Positions 7,550 through 16,214 of a stretch of 64,000 bases of DNA are shown piece after piece (position 1 is the first letter of the stretch; each line of letters starts with the position of its first letter). Source of the stretch: Paraburkholderia fungorum (lineage in GTDB: Bacteria > Pseudomonadota > Gammaproteobacteria > Burkholderiales > Burkholderiaceae); assembly GCF_003610895.1 (NCBI RefSeq), contig NZ_MCAS01000012.1:1-64000 (forward strand), written 5' to 3'. Made by a program: the position numbers and the translations under genes. The notes beneath the pieces were generated by a model, which was not told the origin of the DNA, did not search any database, and was given only the letters and a program-made list of their open reading frames with translations.

Positions 7550-9241
7550 ATGACGCCAAAGGTGTACGGGGAAGCACGCATTCGTCGGCGCAGCTGGGTC
7601 GGCGTTCTGGTGATGGGGGGCATGACGCTGACGGGACCGGCTCACGCACAGTCGAGCGCCGCCTCGGCCGCAACGCCGGCCGTCGCCGGCACGCAGGCGC
7701 CACAGAGCGGGCAGGCCGCGCCATCTGCCGGTACGGCGCCGAAAACGTTCGACGTGAACGAGTTCATTGTGCGCGGCAACACGACGCTTCCGAACCTGGA
7801 AATCGAGAAGGCTGTCTATCCGTTCGAAGGTCCGGGCCGCACGCTCGCTGACGTCAACGGTGCGCGCGATGCGTTGCAGAAGGTGTATCAGGACAAGGGC
7901 TATCAGTCGGTGGTGGTCGAGTTGCCGCCGCAGCAGGTGAAGAACGGCGTGATCGTGTTGCAGGTGGTGGAAGCGAAGGTGGGGCGCTTGCGCGTGGACG
8001 GTGCGAAGTATTACTCGCCGCTCGAAATACGCGATGCGGTGCCCGCGCTTGCCGAAGGCAGCGTGCCGGATTTCAATCAGGCGCAGCAGCAGTTGACCGA
8101 TCTGAATCGTTCCGCTGACCGGCAGGTGATCCCCGTTCTCAAACCAGGCGCGCTGCCGCAGACGGTGGACGTGGACCTGAAAGTGGACGATCACAGCCCG
8201 TGGCACGGCACGGTCGACCTCAACAACGACAACAGTCCGAACACCTCGTCGCTGCGTACGAGCGTTTCGCTCAGCTATTCGAACTTGTGGCAACTGGGCC
8301 ATGTGCTGTCGGGAACGTACCTGATCGCGCCGCAGCATCCGCAGGATGCGCGGGTCTACTCGTTCTCCTACCTTGCGCCGATCAAGGACTCGCACTGGAG
8401 TTTCCTCGCCACGGTGATTCACTCGGACAGCAATGTCGCGGCGCTGGGCGGCACCAACGTGCTCGGCAAGGGCACCACCTTCGGCTTCACCGCGAGCTAC
8501 GCACTGCCGTCCAGCGAAACGTACGCACATACGGTGAGCATCGAGATCGACCGCAAGCATTACGACGAGAACGACACCATCGTCGGTCAAGGCACAAGCT
8601 CTGTGCCGCTCACCTACGTGCCGGTCACGTTCTCGTACAACGGCCAGATGAATCTGAAGAACTCGCAGACCTCGTTCGCGGTGGCGCTGACAACCAACAT
8701 TCGCGGTATCGGCAGCGACTGGAACTCCTACGACAACAAACGCTACAACGCGACGCCCGACTTCGTGTACGGCAAGTTCGACCTCAACCATACGCAGAAC
8801 TTCGATCACGACATTCAGGCCAACGCGCACGTGAGCGCACAGCTGGCGAACTCGCCGCTTGTGTCGAGCGAACAGTTCGCGGCAGGCGGCATGAATAGCG
8901 TGCGCGGCTACATGCAGGCGGAAGACACGGCTGACAGCGGTGTGATCGGTTCGCTCGAATTGAGGAGTCCGTCGGTCTCGAAGTACCTGGGCGGCGTGTT
9001 GTCGAGCAACGTGAACGAATGGCGCTTCCACATGTTCGTCGATGCGGCGCATCTGTGGCTGCTGAGTCCGCTGCCGGAGCAGACCGCGCGCTTCAACCTG
9101 CTGTCCGTCGGCGTTGGTACGCGCATGCAGTTGCTCAAGTATGCGAGCGCCGATTTCGAAGCCGGCTGGCCGTTGAAGGCGGGCATCTACACGAAGCAGT
9201 ACAGCCCGCGCTTCGATTTCTATGTGCGGGTGGGCTTCTGA
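7550..9241 (+). CDS. Two-partner secretion outer-membrane transporter (TpsB, ShlB/FhaC/HecB family)
   Basis: Omp85-superfamily pore that exports a large TpsA exoprotein. The 563-residue protein has a signal peptide ending near AHA/QSSAAS, an Ala/Gln-rich linker, a POTRA_2 domain (about 60-135: NEFIVRGNTTLPNLEIEKAVYPFEGPG...), a second POTRA, and a C-terminal 16-strand ShlB-type barrel ending in Phe. The barrel includes the conserved VRGYMQAE loop motif near residue 450. The ATG is fixed by AAGGAG 8 bases upstream. No TpsA gene is adjacent. It leads an apparent operon with ExbB, ExbD and TonB homologues. The gap to divergent gspK (7262-7549) shows no clear promoter. Confidence 0.9.
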   Translation: MTPKVYGEARIRRRSWVGVLVMGGMTLTGPAHAQSSAASAATPAVAGTQAPQSGQAAPSAGTAPKTFDVNEFIVRGNTTLPNLEIEKAVYPFEGPGRTLADVNGARDALQKVYQDKGYQSVVVELPPQQVKNGVIVLQVVEAKVGRLRVDGAKYYSPLEIRDAVPALAEGSVPDFNQAQQQLTDLNRSADRQVIPVLKPGALPQTVDVDLKVDDHSPWHGTVDLNNDNSPNTSSLRTSVSLSYSNLWQLGHVLSGTYLIAPQHPQDARVYSFSYLAPIKDSHWSFLATVIHSDSNVAALGGTNVLGKGTTFGFTASYALPSSETYAHTVSIEIDRKHYDENDTIVGQGTSSVPLTYVPVTFSYNGQMNLKNSQTSFAVALTTNIRGIGSDWNSYDNKRYNATPDFVYGKFDLNHTQNFDHDIQANAHVSAQLANSPLVSSEQFAAGGMNSVRGYMQAEDTADSGVIGSLELRSPSVSKYLGGVLSSNVNEWRFHMFVDAAHLWLLSPLPEQTARFNLLSVGVGTRMQLLKYASADFEAGWPLKAGIYTKQYSPRFDFYVRVGF

Positions 9242-9284
9242 TGCATTACACGCGCCACCTTGACCCATTTTCAAATCTCTTGTG

Positions 9285-9306
9285 CCGGCTGTTGCAGTCG
9301 GTTTTT
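9285..9306 (+). terminator. Terminator-like hairpin between tpsB and the exbB fusion
   Basis: CCGGCTG pairs with CAGTCGG (one G-T wobble) across a TTG loop, followed by five T. It ends directly before the GGGGAG ribosome site of the next gene. It could attenuate read-through so that tpsB and the energising genes differ in expression. The stem is short, so this is tentative. Confidence 0.42.
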
Positions 9307-9320
9307 CGGGGAGTATGACT

Positions 9321-11126
9321 GTGAAGCGAGCATTGTTCCTTTTAATCTCGGCCATGACGGTGCTGCTCGGCTGCGTGCCGGGCGTCGCCAACGCGTGGTG
9401 GCAGAACGACTGGTCGTATCGCAAGGCGATCACGATCGACACCAGCGCGAAGGGCGCGAACCTGACGGAATCGGCCGGCCGTGTGCCCCTGCTGATTCGC
9501 CTGCATTCGGGCAACTTCCAGTTCGACGGCCTGCAGGATAACGGCGCGGATATCCGCTTCGTGGCGGCCGACGACAAGACGCCGCTGAACTACCAGATCG
9601 AGCAGTACGACGCCGTGCTTGGCGTGGCGCTGGTTTGGATCGACATCACGCAGATGCCGGCGGGCGCCGCGCAGAGCATCTGGATGTACTACGGCAACAA
9701 GAAAGCGCCCGACGGCAGCAAGCCGGCGGAGACCTTCGACGCCGATTACACGCTGGTGTATCACTTCAACGGCGCGGCAGGCACGCCGCCGAAGGATTCG
9801 ACCGCGTACGGCAACAACGCGCAGAACGCCCCGGCGCGGATTGCCGAAGACGGCATCATCGGCCGTGCCGCGCAGTTCAACGGTGCGAGTCCGTTGAACC
9901 TGCCGGCGAGCCCGTCGCTGAATCTGGGAGCCGGCGGCAGCTTCACCTTCAGCGCGTGGGTGAAGCCTGCCGCGCTCGCGGCGAACACGCTGGTGTATAG
10001 CCGCCGCGACGGCGCCAATGCATTGCTGATCGGTCTGGACAACGGTGTGCCGTTCGTCGAAGTGGACGGCGGCGCAGCGCCGCTGCGTACACCCGCCGTG
10101 CCCGCGGTTGCGGCGAATCAGTGGAGCGAACTCGCGGTCACCGCCGACGGCAAGAACGTCACGCTCTACGTCGGCGGCAAACAGGTCGCGCAGATCGCCG
10201 CCGCGCTGCCCGCGCTCAATAGCGCCGCAGCGGTTGGCGGCGACGTGGCGAACGCGCCTGCCGGTTTTGCGGGCTTCAACGGCGAGATGGACGAACTGCG
10301 TCTGTCCAAGGTCGCGCGCCCGGCGAACCTGATCGCGCTCGACGTGCTCTCGCAAGGCGCCGAATCGAAACTCTTCAGCTATGGCGCGGATGAAAAGCAG
10401 TCGGGCTTCGGCTTCGGCTACTTCGGCGTCATCGTCAAGTCCGTCACGGTGGATGCGTGGGTGGTGATCGGCATTCTGATGCTGATGGCCGTGACTTCGT
10501 GGGTCGTGATGTGGACCAAGGCGTCGTATGTCGGCACTGTCGACAAAGCCAACGGCTTCTTCGTGCAGCGCTTTCGCGAGGTGGCGGGGCGCCACCTGGT
10601 CGGCCTTGCGCATACCGACGAACGCAGCGAGGAAGGTCAGCGCCTGCGCCACTCGTCGCTCTACCGGTTGTATCGCGCGGGTGTCGCCGAAATTCATAGC
10701 CGCGTGGATGGCCACGGCCGCACGCTGATTACCGCCGAGTCGATCGAGGCGATTCGCGCCTCGATGGATGCGACGCTGGTGCGCGAGAACCAGCGCCTGT
10801 CGAAGTCGATGGTGCTGCTCACCATCGCCATTTCGGGTGGTCCTTTCCTCGGGCTGCTCGGCACGGTGGTTGGCGTGATGATCACCTTCGCCGCCATCGC
10901 GGCCGCCGGCGACGTCAACGTGAACGCGATCGCGCCGGGTATCGCGGCCGCGCTGCTTGCCACCGTCACGGGTCTGTTCGTCGCGATTCCCGCGCTGTTT
11001 GGCTACAACTACCTGCTGATCCGCAACAAGAACGTCACGGCCAACATGCAGGTGTTCGTCGACGAATTCGTGACGCGTCTCGCGGAAGCCCATCGCAGCG
11101 CCGACCATTCGCTGGCCGCCGAGTAA
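9321..11126 (+). CDS. DUF2341-LamG-ExbB/MotA/TolQ fusion, proton-channel subunit
   Basis: A fusion of a periplasmic binding-type region to a proton channel, about 601 residues. In order: signal peptide (about 1-24), DUF2341 (about 35-125, WWQNDWSYRKAITIDTS), a LamG/concanavalin-like jelly roll (about 140-335), a membrane segment near 375-400, and a MotA/TolQ/ExbB domain with two further membrane helices (GGPFLGLLGTVVGVMITF and AAALLATVTGLFVAIPALFGYNYL). The GTG at 9321 is preferred because GGGGAG sits 7 bases upstream; an ATG at 9315 would be only 1 base from it. ExbD and TonB homologues follow, so it should energise an envelope process. Confidence 0.9.
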   Translation: MKRALFLLISAMTVLLGCVPGVANAWWQNDWSYRKAITIDTSAKGANLTESAGRVPLLIRLHSGNFQFDGLQDNGADIRFVAADDKTPLNYQIEQYDAVLGVALVWIDITQMPAGAAQSIWMYYGNKKAPDGSKPAETFDADYTLVYHFNGAAGTPPKDSTAYGNNAQNAPARIAEDGIIGRAAQFNGASPLNLPASPSLNLGAGGSFTFSAWVKPAALAANTLVYSRRDGANALLIGLDNGVPFVEVDGGAAPLRTPAVPAVAANQWSELAVTADGKNVTLYVGGKQVAQIAAALPALNSAAAVGGDVANAPAGFAGFNGEMDELRLSKVARPANLIALDVLSQGAESKLFSYGADEKQSGFGFGYFGVIVKSVTVDAWVVIGILMLMAVTSWVVMWTKASYVGTVDKANGFFVQRFREVAGRHLVGLAHTDERSEEGQRLRHSSLYRLYRAGVAEIHSRVDGHGRTLITAESIEAIRASMDATLVRENQRLSKSMVLLTIAISGGPFLGLLGTVVGVMITFAAIAAAGDVNVNAIAPGIAAALLATVTGLFVAIPALFGYNYLLIRNKNVTANMQVFVDEFVTRLAEAHRSADHSLAAE

Positions 11127-11162
11127 CCCGCAGCGTAACCCGCAATCCAGGAGAAACGCGCC

Positions 11163-11573
11163 ATGCAGGTTCAGGACGACGACAAGCCCTACGACGACAT
11201 CAACATCACGCCGATGCTCGATCTCGCGTACGTACTGCTGATCATTTTCATCATCATGACCACGGCGTCGGTGCAGGGCATCAAGGTGGATTTACCGAAG
11301 GCGAGTTCCGCGGCGAGTCTCGCGAAACCGAAGACCAAGGCCATCACGGTATCGGACACGGGGCAAATTTATCTGGATGCGTATCCGGTCTCGATGAGCG
11401 AACTGGAAGACCGTTTGCGCACGCAGAAAGCGCTGACGCCGGAGTTTCCGATCGTCCTCAAGGGCGACTCGGCGGTCGCCTACCAGAAGGTGATGGACGT
11501 GCTCGACCTGTTGCGCCGTCTCGATCTCTCGCAGGTGGGACTGGTGACCGGCAAAGCTCACCAGGGCGGGTAG
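11163..11573 (+). CDS. ExbD/TolR-family biopolymer transport protein
   Basis: Partner of the ExbB-type channel. It is 136 residues with a short cytoplasmic N-terminus, one membrane helix carrying the essential Asp (Asp20 in ITPMLDLAYVLLIIFIIM) and a periplasmic ExbD domain. A CAGGAGAAACGCGCC ribosome region precedes the ATG. Starts 36 bases after the channel gene and ends 9 bases before the TonB-like gene. Length and key Asp are as expected for a working proton-channel subunit. Confidence 0.94.
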   Translation: MQVQDDDKPYDDINITPMLDLAYVLLIIFIIMTTASVQGIKVDLPKASSAASLAKPKTKAITVSDTGQIYLDAYPVSMSELEDRLRTQKALTPEFPIVLKGDSAVAYQKVMDVLDLLRRLDLSQVGLVTGKAHQGG

Positions 11574-11582
11574 AGACCGGCC

Positions 11583-12293
11583 ATGGAAACAACCTATACC
11601 AACGGACCCGGCGGCTCCGGCAATGGACCGGGGCGCTTCGTCAGGCCGGTGCTGCTCGTGCTGGCCGCGGCGGGGCTGGTGGCGCTCATCTGGCATTTTG
11701 CGAGCGATACCGCGGGCGTCAAACGGGCGGAGGCGCCGCAGGTGACGACGGTGATTCCGTTGCCGCCGCCACCGCCCCCGCCGCCCAAGGAAAAACCGCC
11801 GCCTGAGAAGGTGCAGGAAGACGTCAAGACGCCGGTGGAGAAACCCACCGAAGTGCCTAAACCGGCGGAAGCGCCCAAGCCGTCGGACAACCAGCCGAAG
11901 CAGATGACGATGGACGCACCGGCCCAGGCCGGCACGGACAACTTCGGCATCAGCGCCGGCGACGGCAGCGGCATGGCGGGCAGCGGCGGGGGCGGCAGCT
12001 TCGGCAACGCCACTTACCGGCAATACATCGGCTACCTGCTGCAAGGCGCGGTGGAACGGGACAAGCAGGTGCAGGCGTCGGGCGGGGGATCGCGCTTCAA
12101 CGTGAACCTGAACATCTGGATGGACCCGGACGGGCGCATCACGAAGGTGGCGATCGCCCAGTCGACCGGCGACAGCAAGCTCGACGACGCGGTGGTCGGC
12201 GCGGTCGAAGCGCTCGGCAAGGTGGATCAGGCGCCGCCGCCGCGCAGCGCCTATCCGGTGCTGGTGAAGTTGCACGGACGCTCGCCGGCTTGA
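11583..12293 (+). CDS. TonB-like energy transducer
   Basis: Transmits proton-motive force from ExbB/ExbD to an outer-membrane protein. The 236-residue product has one membrane helix (about 20-40), a Pro-rich periplasmic spacer starting with eight prolines (about 60-105, with PKP and EKP repeats), a Gly-rich hinge (about 125-140) and a C-terminal TonB-type domain (about 145-232) with FNVNLNIWMDPDGRITKVAIAQSTGDSKLDDAV. This fits the TonB family C-terminal domain. Its outer-membrane partner could be the TpsB or the porin encoded beside it. Confidence 0.9.
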   Translation: METTYTNGPGGSGNGPGRFVRPVLLVLAAAGLVALIWHFASDTAGVKRAEAPQVTTVIPLPPPPPPPPKEKPPPEKVQEDVKTPVEKPTEVPKPAEAPKPSDNQPKQMTMDAPAQAGTDNFGISAGDGSGMAGSGGGGSFGNATYRQYIGYLLQGAVERDKQVQASGGGSRFNVNLNIWMDPDGRITKVAIAQSTGDSKLDDAVVGAVEALGKVDQAPPPRSAYPVLVKLHGRSPA

Positions 12294-12433
12294 ATGCCGC
12301 CGGGCTGAAACGAATACGAACGCAAGTAACGAACGCAACGAACGCAACACCTGACACGAGATCACAAAGCCGGTTCGCCCACGGGGGTGGGGCGGACTGT
12401 GCTGCAAAAACGCACGTTATGTGGAGAACGGGA

Positions 12434-14269
12434 ATGTCTATTCAGACGGCACGAAGCGGCCGCAGTCAACGCGCGAGCATGGACCAGCTGCGCCGCTCGC
12501 GCATGAGTTTGGCGGTATTGGCGTCATTGGGCCTGGGCCTTGCCATCAGCACGGGGGTCCACGCACAGTCGCTCGAAACGCAGGCCGCGACCGCCAAAGC
12601 CGCGCCGACGGAAAGCACGGTGATCAACCTGATCAATCTGCTCGTGAAGCGCGGCGTGCTCACGCAGGCCAACGCGAACGAACTGATCAATCAGGCGCAG
12701 AGCGAGGCGGCCCAGGCGAGAGCCGCGAATGCAACGAACGCAACGAACGCGAGCGGCGCGCGCGGCGGCGTGGCGGTGGTGAACGCGCCGACCCAGCCGG
12801 GCGATGTTGCCGTGCCCTATGTGCCGCAAGTGGTGCGAGATCAGATCCGTGATCAGGTCAAGCAGGAGGTCATCGCGCAGGCGAAGTCGGAGAACTGGGC
12901 GCAGCCCAACACATTCCCTGACTGGGTGTCGCGAATCAAGATCGACGGCGACGTGCGGGTGCGCGACGAGTACCACTTCTACTCGCCGAACAACGCGACC
13001 GGGCAGACCAACTTCGCGCAGATCAACCAGAACGGCGGGTATGACATCAACCCGAACACGAATACCGCGCTGCCGCCGTCGCTGAATACCACGCAGAACC
13101 GCAATAACCTCGAGCGCTACCGTGCGCGCCTTGGCGTGACGGCGCTGCTGTCGGACCAGTTCACCGCCGGCATCCAGCTCGCAAGCGGCAACGACAGCGG
13201 GCCGGTGTCGACCACCGCGACCGCGGGCGGCGGCTTCGCGAAGAAGGACATCTGGCTGAACAAGGTCTACATCAACTATCAGCCTACCGCGTGGCTCAAC
13301 GTCACCGCAGGACGTTTCGACAATCCGTTCTTTACCTCCGACCTGCTGTTCTCGAACGACCTCGAGATGGACGGTCTGGCCGCGAGCTTCCGGCGTGCGT
13401 TGCCGTCCAATCAGGACGTGACGCTGTTCGGCACGTTGGGCGTGTTCCCGATCCAGTACACGAGCGAGAGCTTCCCGTCGAATAGTCTCTCCAAATCGGG
13501 CACGGACATGAAATGGATGTTCGGCGCGCAGGTGGGCGCGGAATGGAAGATCAATACGCAGAACCGCGTGAAGGGCGCACTGGCGTATTACGACTACCAG
13601 AACATGCGTGGCACGCTGTCCACGCCGTGCGCGCTGTATCTGGGCCAGACGAGCTGCAGCACCGACAACGAAGCACCGGCCTTCATTCAGGGCGGCAATA
13701 CGTTGGTCGCGCTGCGTAACATCGCGCAGAACCCGAACGTCGCGCCGGGTTTCACGCCGGATACGCAGCTGTTTGGCCTCGCGTTCAATTACCGCCTGTT
13801 CGACGTGAAAGCGCAGTGGGATACCGTGGTGGCGAACCGCGTGAAGCTGCGTCTGGATGGCGAATACGTCCGCAACCTGGCGTACAACGAGAACAAGGCG
13901 TTCACTGCGGCGACGCTGCCGGTGAACAACTACAACTCGAATTCGGTGAATGTGTCGCAGTCGGATTTCAGAAGCGGTCCGAACGGCTTCCTTGCGAAGG
14001 CGACCGTCGGCGAGCCAGAGCCCAAGAACAAGGGCGACTGGAACTTCTCGATCGCCTACAAGTACCTGCAACCCGACGCGACGCTCGACGCCTTCACCGA
14101 TCCGGATTTCCATCTCGGCGGCACCAATGCGAAGGGCTACATTCTCGCGACCTCCTATGCGGTGGCACGCGATACGTGGCTGTCGGCGCGTTATTTGAGC
14201 GCGCGTGAAGTGTACGGGCCGCCGGTGTCGATCGACGTGTTGCAAATCGAACTCAACGCGCGCTTCTGA
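12434..14269 (+). CDS. Putative outer-membrane porin
   Basis: 611-residue beta-barrel protein. An extended N-terminus leads to a signal peptide ending VHA/QSLETQ (about residue 35), then a helical stretch with an Ala/Asn repeat, then a barrel (about 160-611) with alternating hydrophobic strands and a C-terminal Phe (LNARF). Motifs such as RFDNPFFTSDLLFSNDLEMDGLAASF resemble the putative porin family seen in Proteobacteria. Starts at an ATG after GGAGAACGGGA. It lies between the TonB-like gene and a coiled-coil protein gene, so it may be the outer-membrane element of the same machine. Substrate unknown. Confidence 0.82.
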   Translation: MSIQTARSGRSQRASMDQLRRSRMSLAVLASLGLGLAISTGVHAQSLETQAATAKAAPTESTVINLINLLVKRGVLTQANANELINQAQSEAAQARAANATNATNASGARGGVAVVNAPTQPGDVAVPYVPQVVRDQIRDQVKQEVIAQAKSENWAQPNTFPDWVSRIKIDGDVRVRDEYHFYSPNNATGQTNFAQINQNGGYDINPNTNTALPPSLNTTQNRNNLERYRARLGVTALLSDQFTAGIQLASGNDSGPVSTTATAGGGFAKKDIWLNKVYINYQPTAWLNVTAGRFDNPFFTSDLLFSNDLEMDGLAASFRRALPSNQDVTLFGTLGVFPIQYTSESFPSNSLSKSGTDMKWMFGAQVGAEWKINTQNRVKGALAYYDYQNMRGTLSTPCALYLGQTSCSTDNEAPAFIQGGNTLVALRNIAQNPNVAPGFTPDTQLFGLAFNYRLFDVKAQWDTVVANRVKLRLDGEYVRNLAYNENKAFTAATLPVNNYNSNSVNVSQSDFRSGPNGFLAKATVGEPEPKNKGDWNFSIAYKYLQPDATLDAFTDPDFHLGGTNAKGYILATSYAVARDTWLSARYLSAREVYGPPVSIDVLQIELNARF

Positions 14270-14277
14270 GGCAGCAC

Positions 14278-15003
14278 ATGAAAAAGCCCATTGCTCTGAG
14301 CGCGCGCCGGCTGACGGTGCTGCGTGAACCGCTTATCGCTGTGTCGGCGTTGCTGTGCGTGTTGTTGAGCGCGCCGGGTCCGGCCTGTGCGCAAAGTATC
14401 GAAGACAAGTTGCGCAGCCAGCTGCGCTCGACCACGCAGGATCTGCGGCAGTTGCAGGACACACAGGCGCAGTTGCAAGCCGACAAGACCGCCGCCGAGC
14501 AACAGCGCGACAAGGCCCTCGCCGATCTGAAGCAGGCGCAGGCCGAGCTCGCTGCCGCGAAGGGTAAGTCGGGTGCCGAAGTGGCGGCCGAGCGGGCCTT
14601 GTCGAGCGAGAAAACCAGTCATGCACAGGACGCGCAGCAACTCCAGAAGTCGCGTACCGAGTACCAGAATCTGCTCGCCACCACACGCTCGCATGATGCC
14701 GACCGCACGCAGATGCAGGCCGAGCTCAAAGCGCGCGAGGCGCAGCTGCAGCGTTGCGAAGCGCAAAACGCGGAACTGGATCAGGTCGGTCATGACATTC
14801 TCAATGCCTATGAGCATGTCGGCTTCGGCACGATCTTCAAATTGCGTGAGCCGTTCGCCCAGAGCGCGCGCGTGAAATACGACGACATTGCGCAACGTTA
14901 CGGCGATGCACTGCATGCGGGCCGTTTCAACCCCGCCGCCATGCCGGCGAAGGCTTCGTCCGATCCGGCTGCGGCGCCGCCCGCCGCTGCCGCTGCGAAG
15001 TAA
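14278..15003 (+). CDS. Periplasmic coiled-coil protein of unknown function
   Basis: 241 residues. A signal peptide (about 1-39, ending ACA/QSIEDK) is followed by a long predicted coiled coil (about 45-175) rich in Gln, Ala, Leu and Glu, a short globular part with Cys160 (QRCEAQNAELDQVGHDILNAYEHVGFGTIF), and an Ala/Pro-rich tail. I do not recognise a named domain. The short gap after the porin gene (8 bases) makes co-transcription likely. A structural or tethering role in the envelope would fit but is inference. Confidence 0.7.
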   Translation: MKKPIALSARRLTVLREPLIAVSALLCVLLSAPGPACAQSIEDKLRSQLRSTTQDLRQLQDTQAQLQADKTAAEQQRDKALADLKQAQAELAAAKGKSGAEVAAERALSSEKTSHAQDAQQLQKSRTEYQNLLATTRSHDADRTQMQAELKAREAQLQRCEAQNAELDQVGHDILNAYEHVGFGTIFKLREPFAQSARVKYDDIAQRYGDALHAGRFNPAAMPAKASSDPAAAPPAAAAAK

Positions 15004-15039
15004 CCCCATTGAGAATCCCGAATAACCGATACGGATGAC

Positions 15040-15675
15040 ATGATGAGCACACTTGATAAATCCAGCGAAACGAAAGCCAATCAGAACGCCGTGCAGGTGA
15101 ACACGCCGGACCTGATCGATTCGATCGGTGTAGAACAACTCGCCGACGTGCTCAAATCGGCGGGCTATCGCGTCACGGCGGCCGAGCAGAACGGCGTCAT
15201 GCAACTGATGAGCGCGAGCCAGGGTGTGGGCTTCGTGGTGCGCTTCGGCAATGGCGCGCAGCCGGGTGTCACGCTGGCGGCTGACGGCACGCCGGTGTAC
15301 ATCGACTACACGCTGAGCTGCGCGATGCAGGTGCAAGGCGATCTGCCGGCGGATCTGGTTGCCAGCTGGAACCGCACCAAGCGCTTTGCGCGGCTCGCGG
15401 CACACGGGCAGTTTCTGCTGCTCGAAATGGACGTGGTGGTGGCGGGCGGCGTGAGCATGCGCCATCTGCTGTCGACCATCGAGTTGTGGGACCGGCTGAT
15501 TCAGGAGTTCCTGCTGCATCTGCGCAACCGGCCCGTAATGGCCGCTGCCGAAGAGGCGGCGCGCGCACAGGCAGTGGGCGAATCCAGCGGACCCGCCGCG
15601 CCGGGTGGGCGCGAGGGCGTGCAATCCGTGCATTCGTCGAGCGATTCCGCCGACGGCAAGGCGACGCTGCAGTGA
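15040..15675 (+). CDS. YbjN-domain-containing protein
   Basis: 211 residues without a signal peptide. The middle (about 25-150: LADVLKSAGYRVT, then RFGNGAQPGVTLAADGTPVYIDYTLSC and ASWNRTKRFARL) matches the YbjN/sensory transduction regulator family, whose fold resembles type III secretion chaperones. An acidic, Ser/Ala-rich tail follows. Either of two consecutive ATG codons (15040, 15043) could start it. It may be a cytosolic chaperone or regulator for the operon. The stop codon overlaps the GTG start of the next gene. Confidence 0.75.
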   Translation: MMSTLDKSSETKANQNAVQVNTPDLIDSIGVEQLADVLKSAGYRVTAAEQNGVMQLMSASQGVGFVVRFGNGAQPGVTLAADGTPVYIDYTLSCAMQVQGDLPADLVASWNRTKRFARLAAHGQFLLLEMDVVVAGGVSMRHLLSTIELWDRLIQEFLLHLRNRPVMAAAEEAARAQAVGESSGPAAPGGREGVQSVHSSSDSADGKATLQ

Positions 15676-16211
15676 CGCGCGAACACCGCAAGCACCGCGG
15701 ACTGCGCGCGTTCGGCGCGGCGCTGCTCGCTCTGTTCGGTGCGGGGGCGCTTGCCCAGTCGCAGCAACCAGTGCCTGCCGCGCAGGCGCCGCAGGCGTGG
15801 ATCGCGTATGCCCACCAGGTGTCGCAACAGTTCCAGAACGCGCTTGAAGGGGAGAGCCCCGAGGCCCAGCGCTTTCATGCGTTCTTCGAACAGCGCGCCG
15901 CGTCCGACAGCCACGTCGCCGATATACCGCCTGTACTGAGCGTCAAGGCGTGGTTCGATGCGAGCGGGCACGTCGTGCGGGTGGTGTTCGCGCCGCTCGG
16001 CAACGAGCAGGCCGACGCCGACCTGCGCACCTTGCTGCTCGAACAAAGCGCCGGGATACCGCCGCGTGGGATGCGGCAACCGCTGGTCGTGCGTCTTCAT
16101 CTTTCGGATACGGCGGCAGGCGAAGTGCGCGACGGGCACCCCGGACAACTGGAAGAACCCGGTCACGGCGCGCTGGCGCTTGCCGCGCACCGGTCCGATT
16201 CGCAGGAGTAG
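15672..16211 (+). CDS. Secreted protein with TonB-C-like domain
   Basis: 179-residue product from a GTG whose GTGA overlaps the stop of the YbjN gene, so the two are translationally coupled. A basic N-terminus and hydrophobic segment end near ALA/QSQQPVPAA (about residue 30). The mature part (PPVLSVKAWFDASGHVVRVVFAPLGNEQADADLRTLLLEQ) follows the pattern of TonB C-terminal domains: strand, Gly turn, strand, then a helix. It has no membrane anchor beyond the signal and no proline spacer. It could be a periplasmic accessory to the TonB-like transducer. Domain assignment is by eye. Confidence 0.6.
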   Translation: MTREHRKHRGLRAFGAALLALFGAGALAQSQQPVPAAQAPQAWIAYAHQVSQQFQNALEGESPEAQRFHAFFEQRAASDSHVADIPPVLSVKAWFDASGHVVRVVFAPLGNEQADADLRTLLLEQSAGIPPRGMRQPLVVRLHLSDTAAGEVRDGHPGQLEEPGHGALALAAHRSDSQE

Positions 16212-16214
16212 CAC

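Noticed and set aside
7532..9577. 681-codon open frame on the minus strand across tpsB
   Set aside because: It is antisense to a clear TpsB gene, rich in Arg and His as GC-rich shadow frames are, with no family motif or ribosome site.
9342..11108. 588-codon minus-strand frame across the ExbB fusion
   Set aside because: Shadow of the ExbB fusion gene; composition dominated by Arg, His and Gly.
12524..14245. 573-codon minus-strand frame over the porin gene
   Set aside because: Shadow of the porin gene with no independent support.
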